Below, piece by piece: positions 32,890 through 42,466 of a DNA stretch of 64,000 nt; within the stretch, counting starts at the first letter, position 1; each line of letters starts with the position of its first letter. A model generated the notes under the pieces. That model was not told the DNA's origin, made no database searches, and worked only from the letters and a program-made list of their open reading frames with translations. Source of the DNA: Halomonas sp. McH1-25 (lineage in GTDB: Bacteria > Pseudomonadota > Gammaproteobacteria > Pseudomonadales > Halomonadaceae). Both the position numbers and the translations under genes were made by a program. The stretch covers positions 1,178,001-1,242,000 of the forward strand of contig NZ_JAKRFI010000001.1 in the NCBI RefSeq assembly GCF_022348165.1, in the 5' to 3' direction.

Positions 32890-34458
32890 ATGAAACGCTT
32901 GAGTTCTTTCCTGAACCTTTCTCCTTTAACCCTAGTTCGAAGTATGGCGATTTCGCTAGTTTTCACTGCGCTCCCACTTTCAATCGTTTTGGCACAAGAG
33001 CAGACATCCCGTCAGGTATCGGCATCGCAAGAGACGCCCCGCCTAGAGAACGCCGACTGCGTCACTGACGCCCTGAAGGCCATGCAGGCCGAGTGCTATA
33101 TTTTCTATGGTCAGGAGGACTGGAGCGATCCTAACGGCCGCCTGGTGGAGCTGCCGGTTGCAGTGATTGCACCGGAACAGGCAGGCAACACGGACGACCC
33201 GCCGGTCGTTTTCTTTCCCGGTGGACCCGGCTATTCGGTGATCGGCAACCGCGATTATGTCGAGCAGTTGCGCAAGGATATCGGTGATCGCACCCTGGTC
33301 GTCATGGATCACCGCGGGTTCATTCATGCCAAGCCGACTCTGGCTTGCCCGGACTATGCCGAGGTTTCCCCCTACCACAACATCATCCATACCCCGGCCA
33401 TCACATCGTCACTGGACCCGATGGAGCGCATGGATGCCATGACCGGCGAAGTGAGCGCCTGCTATCGCAAGCTCGAAAGCGAAGGCATCGACGTGGCGGA
33501 ATACAACCAGTACGCCGTATCGCGCGATGTCGACGAGATTCGTCGCCTGCTGGGCTACGACACCATCGACGCTTTCGGCTCATCGACGGGCAGCGGGACG
33601 GTACTCTCCTATCTCCAGTATCATCCTGACCACGTTCGTGCAGCGATCCTCGGCTGGCCCTGGTTCACCAGCCTGCGCAACCGCTCGCCCCTGGACGAGT
33701 TCTACGTCGCCAAGCAGACCTTCAGCGACGTGCTTGCGCTGTGCACGGCGAGCAGCGAGCGCTGCCGGGAGCAACTGCCGGCCTGGTTCCTGGCTATCGA
33801 CCGGGCCCGGCGGGCGCTGGACAATCGCCCTTATGTCGCCACGGTGCAGGACGAAGGTCAGGAAAAGCGCCTCTACTTCGATGGCGCCGCGTTCCTGGAT
33901 ACGCTCTACCTGATGCTGCCCAGCGACTACGCCCAGCTACCGCGCCTGGTCAACGACATCCAGGCCGACGATTATTCCTCACTGGGGCAGTTCTTCCGCA
34001 TCGATCAATACCAGCCGGATACCCAGGCACCCAACTACGCCCTGGGTTATTTCCTCGCCCATGTCTGTAACGACATGGGCACCAACCGCCCCACCCCGGC
34101 CGACTCACGCGCTGCGATACAGCGCGAACCGGGTATCCTGGGGTTCGAGCCGCCGTGGGTATGTGCCTGGTGGGGCGTGGATGGCGACGTGCCGAGCTCA
34201 CACAGCGATCCGCTGCAGTCGGACAAGCCGGCCCTGTCGATTCATGGACAGATGGACCCTTGCTGCGGCACACGTTGGGGAGACGTGCTGTCACGCACCA
34301 TGCCCAACCTGCAGACCATCGAGATCCAGGCCAAGGGACATAGCCCGGTGACCGAGTGCCGTTCTCAGGTGATCTCGGCGTTTCTCGACGATCCCATGGC
34401 CAAGATCGACACGCGCTGTGCCGATGAGGTACCGCTGGAGCCATGGGCGCTGCAATAA
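32890..34458 (+). CDS. Secreted alpha/beta hydrolase, S33 peptidase-like (TAP-like C-terminus)
   Basis: The 522-residue protein has a signal peptide (to about residue 35, VLAQE), an alpha/beta hydrolase core with the oxyanion segment VVFFPGGPGYSVIGN near 105 and VVMDHRGF near 138, the nucleophile Ser in FGSSTGSGTVL near 236, and a C-terminal lid/TAP region with HGQMDPCCGTRWGD and a catalytic His in AKGHSPVTECRSQ near 490. Relatives are exported proline iminopeptidases and tripeptidyl aminopeptidases. Three cysteine pairs fit disulfides in the periplasm. A single gene. Confidence 0.88.
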   Translation: MKRLSSFLNLSPLTLVRSMAISLVFTALPLSIVLAQEQTSRQVSASQETPRLENADCVTDALKAMQAECYIFYGQEDWSDPNGRLVELPVAVIAPEQAGNTDDPPVVFFPGGPGYSVIGNRDYVEQLRKDIGDRTLVVMDHRGFIHAKPTLACPDYAEVSPYHNIIHTPAITSSLDPMERMDAMTGEVSACYRKLESEGIDVAEYNQYAVSRDVDEIRRLLGYDTIDAFGSSTGSGTVLSYLQYHPDHVRAAILGWPWFTSLRNRSPLDEFYVAKQTFSDVLALCTASSERCREQLPAWFLAIDRARRALDNRPYVATVQDEGQEKRLYFDGAAFLDTLYLMLPSDYAQLPRLVNDIQADDYSSLGQFFRIDQYQPDTQAPNYALGYFLAHVCNDMGTNRPTPADSRAAIQREPGILGFEPPWVCAWWGVDGDVPSSHSDPLQSDKPALSIHGQMDPCCGTRWGDVLSRTMPNLQTIEIQAKGHSPVTECRSQVISAFLDDPMAKIDTRCADEVPLEPWALQ

Positions 34459-34468
34459 CGGGAATGAC

Positions 34469-34496
34469 GGCAGGGGCAATCGCGCCGGCCCCTGCC
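34469..34496. terminator. Convergent-gene hairpin
   Basis: GGCAGGGGC (34469-34477) and GCCCCTGCC (34488-34496) form a nine-base perfect stem between the stops of two convergent genes. There is no clear T run, so termination may be partial. Confidence 0.55.
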
Positions 34497-34512
34497 GCGT
34501 CAGCCTCGGAAC

Positions 34513-35004
34513 TTAGCCCTGGGATTGCGACTGGGTGTCCTGTTCGGGCTGCTGCTCGTTCTTCGAGCCGTCAGGGGCCACCAGATACCACTCCCCACCG
34601 AAGCCATGGACGTCCTGACCATTGACCTCGCCCGGCGCCTGATCCTTGACGAAGTAGTACAGCGGCCAACCGCCATAGGTGACCTGGGTACTCCCATCCT
34701 CACGCTGGAACGTGTCCACCAGGCCCTCCTGCAGTTGCTCGCCGACCTGGGGCTTACCGCTTTCCAGCGTCAGTGGCGGCCAGGCCTCGGCACACTGGTC
34801 CTGACAGGAACTCTTGGCCCGGGTGTCACCCTGGCCTTGCGTATCCGTCGTGAACATGTAGAGCGTCCTGCCCTGCCCATCGGCGACATAGGCGCCGTAG
34901 CCGCTGGTGGTCTGTTCAGACAGCTGGACGCTGCCCTGCGACTGGGCCAGGGCCGGCCCGGCGAACGCGATGGCGGCCAACAGCGAAAGCGACATCAGTT
35001 TCAT
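34513..35004 (-). CDS. COG4315-type secreted protein with Yx(F/W)xxD repeats
   Basis: The 163-residue product has a signal peptide (to about 20, PALAQ) and two copies of the hallmark motif of this family, YMFTTD near residue 48 and YYFVKD near 110, each after a conserved block (GRTLYMF, GGWPLYYF), with a CQDQC cysteine pair between. The tail is Gln/Glu-rich. Although often called a lipoprotein, it has no lipobox cysteine here. Role unknown; probably periplasmic or surface. ATG 35004 has GGAG nine bases upstream. Confidence 0.85.
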   Translation of the reverse strand: MKLMSLSLLAAIAFAGPALAQSQGSVQLSEQTTSGYGAYVADGQGRTLYMFTTDTQGQGDTRAKSSCQDQCAEAWPPLTLESGKPQVGEQLQEGLVDTFQREDGSTQVTYGGWPLYYFVKDQAPGEVNGQDVHGFGGEWYLVAPDGSKNEQQPEQDTQSQSQG

Positions 35005-35104
35005 GACTGGCACTCCTTTGACGATTGTCGCCTTCAACATAGCAGGTGGACGCGCAGCCATGCTCGGCATTCACCGTTCATGGCAAATTGCATGGCAAAA
35101 CCGC

Positions 35105-35527
35105 TCAGAACTGCTGCATGGCCAATAGCACGACCAGATAGCGCGCACCCTTGCCGATGGCGGTCAACACGAAGAAGATCGGGAAGGAAACGCGTAGCAG
35201 GCCGGCAATGAAGGTCAGTGCATCGCCCCCTACCGGCAGCCAGGCCAACAACAGCGACCACACGCCGAAGCGGTTGAACCAGCGCTGGGCATGGCCCAGC
35301 TTCTTCTCCTTGAAGGGAAACCAGCGCCGGTCCTTGTAGTGTTCCAGGTAGCGCCCCAAGGCCCAGTTCACGGCTGCACCGAGCGTGTTACCCGCCGTAG
35401 CGACCGCCAACAGCAGCCAGAATTCATAGCCGGCACGAAACAGGCCGGCCAGCAGCACCTCGGAATAGAAGGGAAGCAGGGTCGCCGCGAGGAAGGAAGA
35501 CGTGAACAACCCAAAGTATCCCGTCAC
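35105..35527 (-). CDS. yqaA: YqaA-family (DedA/SNARE-associated) membrane protein
   Basis: The 140-residue product matches YqaA: FTSSFLAATLLPFYSEVLL near the start, GNTLGAAVNWALGRY near 46, and the re-entrant WLPVGGDALTFIAGLLRV region near 96, with three to four hydrophobic segments. The wider DedA superfamily acts in lipid scrambling and membrane homeostasis. The start is GTG 35525-35527 with AAGGAG close upstream. It lies 100 bases upstream of the COG4315 gene on the same strand. Confidence 0.85.
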   Translation of the reverse strand: MTGYFGLFTSSFLAATLLPFYSEVLLAGLFRAGYEFWLLLAVATAGNTLGAAVNWALGRYLEHYKDRRWFPFKEKKLGHAQRWFNRFGVWSLLLAWLPVGGDALTFIAGLLRVSFPIFFVLTAIGKGARYLVVLLAMQQF

Positions 35528-35619
35528 ATCCGCTCCTTTCTTTCATGGGTGAATTGCGGGTTACAGCGTAGCCCTTTGCCGGGCGAGTGTCCGGCAGCCA
35601 TGACAACGTTGCAACCGGC

Positions 35620-36561
35620 TCAGTGTGTCGTGCCGCGCTTGCCAGCGAGACGGCCAATGACTTTCACCCCACCTAGCACCACCCCCCCGGCAACGATACC
35701 GAACAGGGCGTTGAGCAGCGTGGTTCCCAACGTGCCGAGTACGACGCCGACGCCAGGAACGGCAGCCGAGGCATGCGAGACATCCTCCACGGCATGTTCG
35801 AGCAACGGAATGCCATGGGTCAGGATACCGCCACCGACCATGAACATGGCTGCCGTTCCAATGACCGACAGGCTTTTCATCAAGTACGGCGCGGCTCGCA
35901 GGATGGCGCTGCCGATGGCACGAGATACCTGACCGGACTTTTTGTCGAGATAGAGTCCCAGGTCGTCGAGCTTGACGATACCGGCCACCAGGCCATACAC
36001 ACCGACGGTCATGAGAATGGCGATACCCGACATGACCACGATCTGCTGGGTCAGGCTGGCCCCGGCTACGGTACCCAATGTGATGGCGATGATTTCCGCC
36101 GAGAGGATGAAATCGGTACGTATGGCGCCCTTGATCTTGTCCTTTTCAAAGGCCACCAGGTCGATGTTGGGATCGCCGAGCGCCTTGACCTGTTCGTCAT
36201 GGTGCAGCTTGTCCTCATCCTTGCTGTGCAGGAATCGGTGCGCCAGCTTTTCGAAACCCTCGTAGCACAGAAAGGCACCGCCCAGCATCAGCAGGGGCGT
36301 CACCGCCCAGGGAATGAAGGCACTAATCAGCAACGCGGCCGGGACGAGGATCAGCTTGTTCAGGAACGAGCCCTTGGCCACTGCCCATACCACCGGAAGT
36401 TCGCGGTCGGCCGTGACGCCGGTAACCTGTTGCGCATTGAGCGCCAGGTCATCGCCGAGTACGCCAGCGGTCTTCTTGGCCGCCACCTTGGTCATCACCG
36501 ACACATCATCGAGAATGGTCGAGATATCATCGATCAGGGTCAGTAAGCTCGCACCGGCCAA
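35620..36561 (-). CDS. yedI: DUF808 (YedI-like) inner-membrane protein
   Basis: The 313-residue protein matches DUF808/YedI throughout: [28 protein letters not shown] at the start, [14 protein letters not shown], then [13 protein letters not shown], and multiple membrane helices, ending with a basic tail. Function is unknown. The start is TTG at 36559-36561, supported by alignment with the family start (MAGSSLL-like) and a GAGG upstream; I see no ATG in the right place. Confidence 0.88.
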   Translation of the reverse strand: MAGASLLTLIDDISTILDDVSVMTKVAAKKTAGVLGDDLALNAQQVTGVTADRELPVVWAVAKGSFLNKLILVPAALLISAFIPWAVTPLLMLGGAFLCYEGFEKLAHRFLHSKDEDKLHHDEQVKALGDPNIDLVAFEKDKIKGAIRTDFILSAEIIAITLGTVAGASLTQQIVVMSGIAILMTVGVYGLVAGIVKLDDLGLYLDKKSGQVSRAIGSAILRAAPYLMKSLSVIGTAAMFMVGGGILTHGIPLLEHAVEDVSHASAAVPGVGVVLGTLGTTLLNALFGIVAGGVVLGGVKVIGRLAGKRGTTH

Positions 36562-36635
36562 GGGGGCGTCCTCTTCGCTAGGTTAGGCTGGATCAGCATA
36601 ACAGTTATTTGCGGTTTCACTGCCACATCGCCGAT

Positions 36636-37247
36636 TCACGTTGGTGCACGCAGTCGGCGCAGGGACTCGTCGGCCTCGTGCTGCAGGGTTTTACGCTCAT
36701 GGGCCGCTTTTTCCCGTAGCCGGCCATCGTCGAGACCACTGAGATTGGCATCCACGTTCAATAGCACGGCGCTGAGCCCCGAGTGCAGCAACAGTCCTCC
36801 GGCGATCACGTCGCTCTGCAAATAGGCCTCGGTCAACGGCCGAGCCTGCAGCGCCAGGGCAAGCCCCGCCAGACAGGCTTCGGCAGTAACCAACGGAATC
36901 CGGTTCACCTCTTGCGTCGCGGCGTCCAAGGCCTGATGACGGCGCTCACGTTGCGCCTCGCTGTCCTTGGGCATCTGCAGCGCCTCGAGATAGCCCTCGA
37001 ATGCCTGCATGTCGCCATCGGCATGGTCGGCCAGCGTTTCCAGCAGTTGCTCCGCTTCGTCGAGCAGCCGCTTGCATTCGGCATCGGGGTGCTTGGCGTC
37101 ACTGATTCGCAGTCCTTTCATGACCAACGCCAACCCCAAATCTGCCGACGCTGCGGCAGCGGCGCCACAGCCCGGACTGGCGCGCTGCACGATGGCCTCA
37201 CGGAAATCGAGTAGAGGCAGTGTCCATAGGCTTCGGGGCGTCGTCAT
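36636..37247 (-). CDS. Cyclodeaminase/cyclohydrolase (FTCD_C) family protein
   Basis: The 203-residue helical protein resembles the C-terminal domain of formiminotransferase-cyclodeaminase (FTCD_C): PGCGAAAAASADLGLALVMKGLRIS near 25, DADMQAFEGYLEALQMP-type segment near 80 and AGGLLLHSGLSAVLLNVDANL near 150. Stand-alone members convert formimino- or methenyl-THF species, or are FchA-like. The ATG (37245-37247) overlaps the rnz stop in ATGA, with GGAG just before it, so it is translated together with RNase Z. Confidence 0.8.
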   Translation of the reverse strand: MTTPRSLWTLPLLDFREAIVQRASPGCGAAAAASADLGLALVMKGLRISDAKHPDAECKRLLDEAEQLLETLADHADGDMQAFEGYLEALQMPKDSEAQRERRHQALDAATQEVNRIPLVTAEACLAGLALALQARPLTEAYLQSDVIAGGLLLHSGLSAVLLNVDANLSGLDDGRLREKAAHERKTLQHEADESLRRLRAPT

Positions 37248-38215
37248 GGCCACTCCACCCGGTGGACTTCACCATCGCGCGAGAGCCGGTAGGTCTCGAG
37301 GTCTCGGGCCAGGTAGAGCGTGTGGCGATAGTGGCTACGTGCTTCGCGCTCGACATCGTCGATGTTGGGCGTAGCTTGACGGTTGTCGTGATAGCGCGGG
37401 CTGAAGTGGGTCAGGATCAGGTTGGGCAACGCCATGGTCTGGGCGAATGTCGCTACGGCGGCCGCCGTGCTGTGCTGGTTGTCGGTGCCCAGCCGTTCGA
37501 CCACATCCTCCGTGTAGGTGGCTTCATGAACCAGCAGGCTAGCCCCGCGACAGGCCGTCTCGAGCCGCAGCGGATCGTCATTGTCGCCACAGATCACCAC
37601 TTTTCTTGCCGGTCGCTCGGGCAATAGCACGTCTTCGCTGCGTACCTGCGTGCCATTGTCCAGGGTCACGTCCTCGCCGCGATGCAACCGCCCCCAGTCC
37701 GGCCCGCGCGGTACGCCCAGCGTGTCCAGACGCTCGGTGTCCAGCCGGCTTTCCACGCCGCGCTCATGAAAGACGAAGCCGTAAGACGCCACGCCATGCG
37801 AGAGTTTCACGGGCTCTACGGCGAAATCCGGTAACCTGAGCGATACGTCCATCGCTTCCACTGCGACGAACTCCAGCGGAAAAGTCAGATGCAATCCAGT
37901 GGTCGCCTGGATGGCATCCAGAAAGTCGCGAATCGATGCCGGCGCGATGATGGTGAGTGCATGACGGCGGCCGGCCATCGAGGCACTGGCCAACAGGCCG
38001 GGCAGGCCATAGCAGTGATCGCCATGCACATGAGTGATGAAAACGGCCTCCAGCCGATGCAGCGATAGAGGCGTCTGCAATACACGGTGCTGGGTTCCTT
38101 CGCCGCAATCGATGAGATACCACGCCTTGCCGCTTTGTTTCTTGAGCGCGGCGGCCGTGACGTTACGCTTGCGGGTCGGCACCCCGGCGGAGGTTCCGAG
38201 AAAGACGATTTCCAT
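37244..38215 (-). CDS. rnz: Ribonuclease Z
   Basis: The 323-residue protein is a metallo-beta-lactamase-fold nuclease: MEIVFLGTSAGVPTRKRN at the start, the zinc motif THVHGDHCYGLPGLL near 60, further ligands in the VICGDNDDP region near 210 and LILTHFSPRY near 268. It matures tRNA 3' ends or acts on other RNAs. ATG 38215 gives the family start; the upstream open frame is not used. It forms an operon with the cyclodeaminase-like gene. Confidence 0.93.
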   Translation of the reverse strand: MEIVFLGTSAGVPTRKRNVTAAALKKQSGKAWYLIDCGEGTQHRVLQTPLSLHRLEAVFITHVHGDHCYGLPGLLASASMAGRRHALTIIAPASIRDFLDAIQATTGLHLTFPLEFVAVEAMDVSLRLPDFAVEPVKLSHGVASYGFVFHERGVESRLDTERLDTLGVPRGPDWGRLHRGEDVTLDNGTQVRSEDVLLPERPARKVVICGDNDDPLRLETACRGASLLVHEATYTEDVVERLGTDNQHSTAAAVATFAQTMALPNLILTHFSPRYHDNRQATPNIDDVEREARSHYRHTLYLARDLETYRLSRDGEVHRVEWP

Positions 38216-38425
38216 ATCGATATCGACACACTGTCGTTGACTGACGATCCATGTCTCGAGGACAGGGCAATGATCAGGGTAGCGGCAGACCAGCGTGCTC
38301 ACCAATCTGCGCGTCGCCTCGTGAGAAAAATTTCCCGTCGGCTGTCGATTTGCCCCCATGCCAGACGACAAGGACATGGCAACACGCCAACGCTCTCAAC
38401 CCTGGCATGCACGAGGACTTCCTTC

Positions 38426-38872
38426 ATGAACACGACGACGGCCAACATCAGCGCAGAAAGCGAGATCCGGGCTCTCATGGATAGCTGGATCCAGGCTTTC
38501 CTGGCCAAGGACCTGGACGGCATCATGGCCCACTATGCCCCGGATATCGTGGCATTCGATGCAATTCTCGCCTTGCAGATCAAGGGCCAGCAGGCTTACC
38601 GGGAACATTGGGAGAAATGTCTCGGCTTCTGCCAGGGCCCGATCGAATTCAAGCTGCATGAGGTAACGATCGTGGCGGGAGATGAGGTGGCCTACAGCCA
38701 TTCGCTGACTCACTGCGGCGGAACCAATGAACAAGGCGAGATGCAGGCGAGTTGGATGCGAGGCACCGTCTGCTATCGCAAGCTGGGCGGCCAATGGAAA
38801 GCCGTGCACGAGCATTTCTCGGCCCCGTTCGACATGGAAACCGGCAAGGTACTTTTCGATCTCCAGCCATAG
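38426..38872 (+). CDS. SnoaL/DUF4440-like (NTF2 fold) protein
   Basis: The 148-residue product has an NTF2-like alpha+beta cone: ESEIRALMDSWIQAFLAKDLDGIMAHYAPDIVAFD, then IKGQQAYREHWEKCL, and MRGTVCYRKLGGQWKAVHEHFSAPFD at the end. These small proteins act as ketosteroid-isomerase-like enzymes or as ligand-binding dimers; the function is not predictable. ATG 38426 follows GAGGA. It is divergent from rnz and followed by a terminator hairpin. Confidence 0.85.
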   Translation: MNTTTANISAESEIRALMDSWIQAFLAKDLDGIMAHYAPDIVAFDAILALQIKGQQAYREHWEKCLGFCQGPIEFKLHEVTIVAGDEVAYSHSLTHCGGTNEQGEMQASWMRGTVCYRKLGGQWKAVHEHFSAPFDMETGKVLFDLQP

Positions 38873-38902
38873 TCGTCATTCCCTTCCCACCCATGGTGAC
38901 CT

Positions 38903-38922
38903 GGCCCGCTTTCATGCGGGCC
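38903..38922 (+). terminator. Terminator after the SnoaL-like gene
   Basis: GGCCCGC (38903-38909) pairs with GCGGGCC (38916-38922) around a six-base loop, followed by TTCT. The weak T run makes it moderate. Confidence 0.6.
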
Positions 38923-39014
38923 TTCTCATGGGTTACGTCGCCATGGTGGTGTCCGTTCGGCCTGGCTTCTTATACTGATGACTTTTCCAAGCCATCCAGG
39001 CAAAAGGGCATGAC

Positions 39015-39959
39015 ATGCGTATAGCGATCTATGGCGCTGGCGGCGTCGGTGGGTATTTCGGGGGTCGCCTCGCCGAAGCTGGCGAGGATGTGACTTTCCT
39101 CGCCCGGGGCGAGCATCTGGCAGCGATCCAGCGAGACGGCCTGAGCGTGAAGAGCGTGGCCGGCGACTTTCATATCGCCAATGCCCAGGCCACCGACGAC
39201 CCTGCCATGGTGGGTAAAGTGGATTGTGTGATTCTGGCCGTGAAGGCTTGGCAAGTCGCCGAGGCCGTGGACGCCATGCGGCCGATGATTGGCGCAAACA
39301 CCTTCGTGGTGCCGTTCGAGAACGGTGTGGAAGCCGCCGACCAGGTCGCCGCCGCATTGGGCGAACGGCATGCCGTCGGTGGCCTGTGCGGCATTCTCGC
39401 TTACCGCGACGCCCCTGGACATATCGTGCATGCGGGCGTCGATCCGTTCGTACGTTTCGGTGAGCGAGACAACCGCCCCAGCGAGCGTCTCGAAACGCTC
39501 AAGCTCGCCTTCGAGCGGGCACATGGCGTTCAGGCCGAAATTCCCGAAGACATCACCGTGGCGTTTTGGAGCAAATTCCTGTTCATCTGTGCCATGAGCG
39601 GGATCGGCGCCATCACTCGCGTGCCCATCGGCGTGAGCCGCCAATTACCGCAGACCCGCGGCATGATCGAACGAATCCTCGACGAGATCGTCCAGGTCGG
39701 GCGTGCGCGAGGCGTCGCCCTGCCGGACAACGCCGTCCAGCGTGCCTTGAAGTTCATTGACGCTCTGCCAGCCTCGGGCACCGCCTCCATGCAGCGCGAC
39801 ATCATGGACGGTCACCCGTCCGAACTGGAGTCTCAGAATGGGGCAGTGGTGCGTCTGGGAGAGGCATGCGGCGTGGCAACGCCAGTCAACGCCCTAATCT
39901 ATGCCGCTCTGCTGCCCCAGGAGCGAGCGGCCCGTGGCGAACCTTCATCGGAATGCTGA
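39015..39959 (+). CDS. panE: 2-dehydropantoate 2-reductase
   Basis: The 314-residue protein has an N-terminal NADPH-binding Rossmann (IAIYGAGGVGGYFGGRLAEAG), the central ILAVKAWQV and CGILAYRD segments, a catalytic Lys in FWSKFLFICAMSG near 190, and the C-terminal SMQRDIMDGHPSELESQNG motif near 258. It makes pantoate for CoA synthesis; paralogues acting on other 2-oxo acids exist. It is followed after 21 bases by a small P-loop kinase-like gene, probably in the same transcript. Confidence 0.9.
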   Translation: MRIAIYGAGGVGGYFGGRLAEAGEDVTFLARGEHLAAIQRDGLSVKSVAGDFHIANAQATDDPAMVGKVDCVILAVKAWQVAEAVDAMRPMIGANTFVVPFENGVEAADQVAAALGERHAVGGLCGILAYRDAPGHIVHAGVDPFVRFGERDNRPSERLETLKLAFERAHGVQAEIPEDITVAFWSKFLFICAMSGIGAITRVPIGVSRQLPQTRGMIERILDEIVQVGRARGVALPDNAVQRALKFIDALPASGTASMQRDIMDGHPSELESQNGAVVRLGEACGVATPVNALIYAALLPQERAARGEPSSEC

Positions 39960-39980
39960 GGAACGGAGGAAGATAACGGC

Positions 39981-40370
39981 ATGCCCAACCTCTACCTCAT
40001 ACGCGGCCTGCCCGGCGCGGGCAAGACCACGTTGGCGCACAGCATCGTCGATCCGTCGCGAGTATTCGCGGCGGACGACTACTTTTACGATGCCGAGGGC
40101 AATTACCGGTTCGATGTCGACCGCCTGTGGCCGGCGCACCGCAACTGCCAGGTCGCCGTGACCCGGGCGATGGAGAGCGGCGACGACATCGCAGTGGCCA
40201 ACACCTTCACTCGCACCCGGGAAATGAAACCCTACATGAAGCTGGCCGAGGAGCACGGTTACCGGGTGTTCTCGCTGATCGTCGAGAACCGCCATGGCGG
40301 CAACTCGCTTCACGACGTACCCGAGGAGGACGTCGAGCGCATGCGACAGCGCTTCAACGTCAGGCTGTAG
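39981..40370 (+). CDS. Small P-loop kinase-like ATP-binding protein (AAA_33)
   Basis: The 129-residue product has Walker A in LYLIRGLPGAGKTTLAHSIV, an early DDYFYDAEGNYRFD, and the ANTFTRTREMKPYMKLAEEHGY segment typical of the AAA_33/NEDD4BP2-like kinases related to polynucleotide kinase. The substrate is unknown. GGAGGAAG lies upstream. It probably forms an operon with panE. Confidence 0.85.
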   Translation: MPNLYLIRGLPGAGKTTLAHSIVDPSRVFAADDYFYDAEGNYRFDVDRLWPAHRNCQVAVTRAMESGDDIAVANTFTRTREMKPYMKLAEEHGYRVFSLIVENRHGGNSLHDVPEEDVERMRQRFNVRL

Positions 40371-40394
40371 CGCTAGTTGTCGAACCCATCGGGG

Positions 40395-41108
40395 TCAGAC
40401 GGTGACGTCGTAGTCGCGCTTGCGCCGGTTGAAGTCTTCGACGAAGGCGTCCATGACCTCGGCATCATAGGGCTGCAAGCCGCTCACCACCAGTTTCTTG
40501 GAGCCGCTGCCGACCGCCTCGCCACCGGACAGCATGCGGAATTCCAGGAGAGCCTCGCCGCGCTTGCCGTTGACCTCGAAGCTCGAGCCGGCAAACTCCA
40601 CGTCGAGCGACGCAACGTCCAGGCTATCGAGGATGAACCCCATGCTGTCATAGATGACCAGTGGCCGCTGTGGGTTGAACATCACCCCCTGGGTTTCCAT
40701 CAATGGCTGCAGGTAATGCGGAAAGTTGCGTCCGGAAAAGGCAATGTAGCGCCGCGTAAAGGCTTCGATCACGACAGGATCGCGGGTAGCCTCGCCACTG
40801 CGCTCCACGCAAAGATATTCCTTACCGGCATCGTCGACGATACTGAGCGTGCCATCTTCGTCCTCGCGGATAGTCAATGGCACATCAGCACCGACCATGC
40901 CGCGGAAATGGAATGTCATGCGTTGCGACAACCCATGACGCGCCAGTACCAACGCAAACAGCAAATCGCCCGGGACACAGAAACGGCGTGCCTCAGGGTC
41001 GTGAATCGGGTTGTAATCGCCGGCCATTTGCTTGGCGAACTGACTGGCTTGCTCCGCGGCAATGCAAAGCCGCTCATCGGCCAAGGTGTAGAAATCGTCG
41101 AGAAACAT
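40395..41108 (-). CDS. DUF3581 family protein
   Basis: The 237-residue product matches DUF3581: FYTLADERLCIAAEQASQFAKQMAGDYNPIHD, which resembles a MaoC-like hotdog start with the D-x-N-P-I-H motif, then GDLLFALVLARHG and SGSKKLVVSGLQPYD near the end. It may be a hotdog thioesterase or dehydratase-like protein but no reaction is known. It is convergent with the P-loop gene, 24 bases apart. Confidence 0.85.
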   Translation of the reverse strand: MFLDDFYTLADERLCIAAEQASQFAKQMAGDYNPIHDPEARRFCVPGDLLFALVLARHGLSQRMTFHFRGMVGADVPLTIREDEDGTLSIVDDAGKEYLCVERSGEATRDPVVIEAFTRRYIAFSGRNFPHYLQPLMETQGVMFNPQRPLVIYDSMGFILDSLDVASLDVEFAGSSFEVNGKRGEALLEFRMLSGGEAVGSGSKKLVVSGLQPYDAEVMDAFVEDFNRRKRDYDVTV

Positions 41109-41263
41109 ACGGTCCTGTCACCGGTAACGCCACTGAGGCACCGGTATCGTTACTGTTTGCAGAGACTGCCCGGGTGACTGTTTCTATCATTCCAGGCCAG
41201 CCAAGACCAGAGGATATCGGCCATCAGCGTAAAAAAGTCTCGGGGTGACGCGTCCCGTCATCG

Positions 41264-42088
41264 CTACAGTCGTTTCAACAGTTCGGCTTTTTTGGCCGCA
41301 AACTCTTCGTCAGTCAAAAGCCCTTTTTCCTTGAGGCCACCGAGACGTTCGATAGCATTGAAGACATCGGATTCCGCAGCGCCCGCGGAGGGCTTGGTCG
41401 TGACGGCCCTTGGCTCTGAGGTGCTCGGTTTTGCGGGGCTTGACTCTCGAGACGAGCGATCCTCATGTGAGACCAACGGCAAGCTGGCCAGATCGACGCT
41501 GCCATGCTGGCTGGTGAAAGTGAACGATCCGCCCATGCCCTGCTGCTGGGAGAAGCCACCGATGCGATGATCGCCCGTATCGTAGATACGGACATTGCCA
41601 CCGGCTCGCACGGCAAGTCGACGGGAATCGGCAAAATAAGCGTAGCTCACGTCATTCTGTGCCCCGGTAGCGTTGGGCACGCCCAGCTCGCTTGGCCACC
41701 AGCGATCGGCCGGGTCGGACACGAACAGGCTCGAGATACCCTGCGGCGTACCGCCAGCCTGTTGCTGTCCGCCCCCGCCCTGGCTCTGGGACTGAAAACT
41801 ACCACTCGTCTGCAATAAACCCGGTTGGTTGGCGAGAATATCGGCGATCTCATGACATAGCGCGTCGACACGCCCCTTGAGGGAGTGATTGAACATGTCA
41901 CTGAGCATCAGCATTCCGCCACGCATCCATTGGCCGGAGCCACCGAATTCGGGATGGGAGAACTGCGCCATGCCGCCATTGCCGTTGCGCACGGCAAACA
42001 GCATGTGGGTCACGGCATCGGCACTGAAGCCATGGCGTCGGGCAAGATCGTCGACGATCGCCTGCCCTTGCGGCGTGAGTCGTTGCAT
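41264..42088 (-). CDS. SHOCT-domain protein
   Basis: The 274-residue protein starts with LTPQGQAIVDDLARRHGFSADAVTHMLFAV, a helical DUF-like domain, passes through a Gln/Gly-rich linker (about 105-125), a beta-rich middle (ISSLFVSDPADRWWPSELG, VRIYDTGDHRIGGFSQQQG) and ends in a SHOCT motif (IERLGGLKEKGLLTDEEFAAKKAELLKRL). SHOCT helices mediate oligomerisation or nucleic-acid contacts. ATG 42088 is chosen since the extra 28 residues upstream look non-coding. Function unknown. Confidence 0.82.
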   Translation of the reverse strand: MQRLTPQGQAIVDDLARRHGFSADAVTHMLFAVRNGNGGMAQFSHPEFGGSGQWMRGGMLMLSDMFNHSLKGRVDALCHEIADILANQPGLLQTSGSFQSQSQGGGGQQQAGGTPQGISSLFVSDPADRWWPSELGVPNATGAQNDVSYAYFADSRRLAVRAGGNVRIYDTGDHRIGGFSQQQGMGGSFTFTSQHGSVDLASLPLVSHEDRSSRESSPAKPSTSEPRAVTTKPSAGAAESDVFNAIERLGGLKEKGLLTDEEFAAKKAELLKRL

Positions 42089-42466
42089 GGCTACCCACCC
42101 TGTCTGAACTGGATTCCCACAGTCTAGTCGAGAATCGCGACCGAACGATGACTCACGGACGCGCCTGAACAAGCCCCGGCTTGGGACGACAGTGCACCAA
42201 GCATCCCCTGAAAACGCCTCGGAAAGCGTCGATGTTCAACGAAGAGAAAGCGCGTCGGCGTGGCAAACTGAGGCAGGTCAGCAAAGGAAGAAATGTACCG
42301 CTTTGCAATCCGCAGCACTAAGTACGTAATATCCGGTAAGCAAAAATACGGTGCATTTTCATTCCACCTGAACCAGACTACATGAAGCATAAATTCTCAA
42401 CAGAATGATTTTTCTCAAAATTTTTGATGATGGCGGATATTGGGTTTCCTCATTTGGAATCGACAA
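42089..42466. other. Gene-free region upstream of the GGDEF-EAL gene set
   Basis: About 380 bases without a credible gene. It becomes AT-rich after 42280 and presumably holds the promoters for the SHOCT gene (minus) and the binding-protein/barrel/GGDEF-EAL set (plus). No clear -35/-10 pair or repeat was found. Confidence 0.5.
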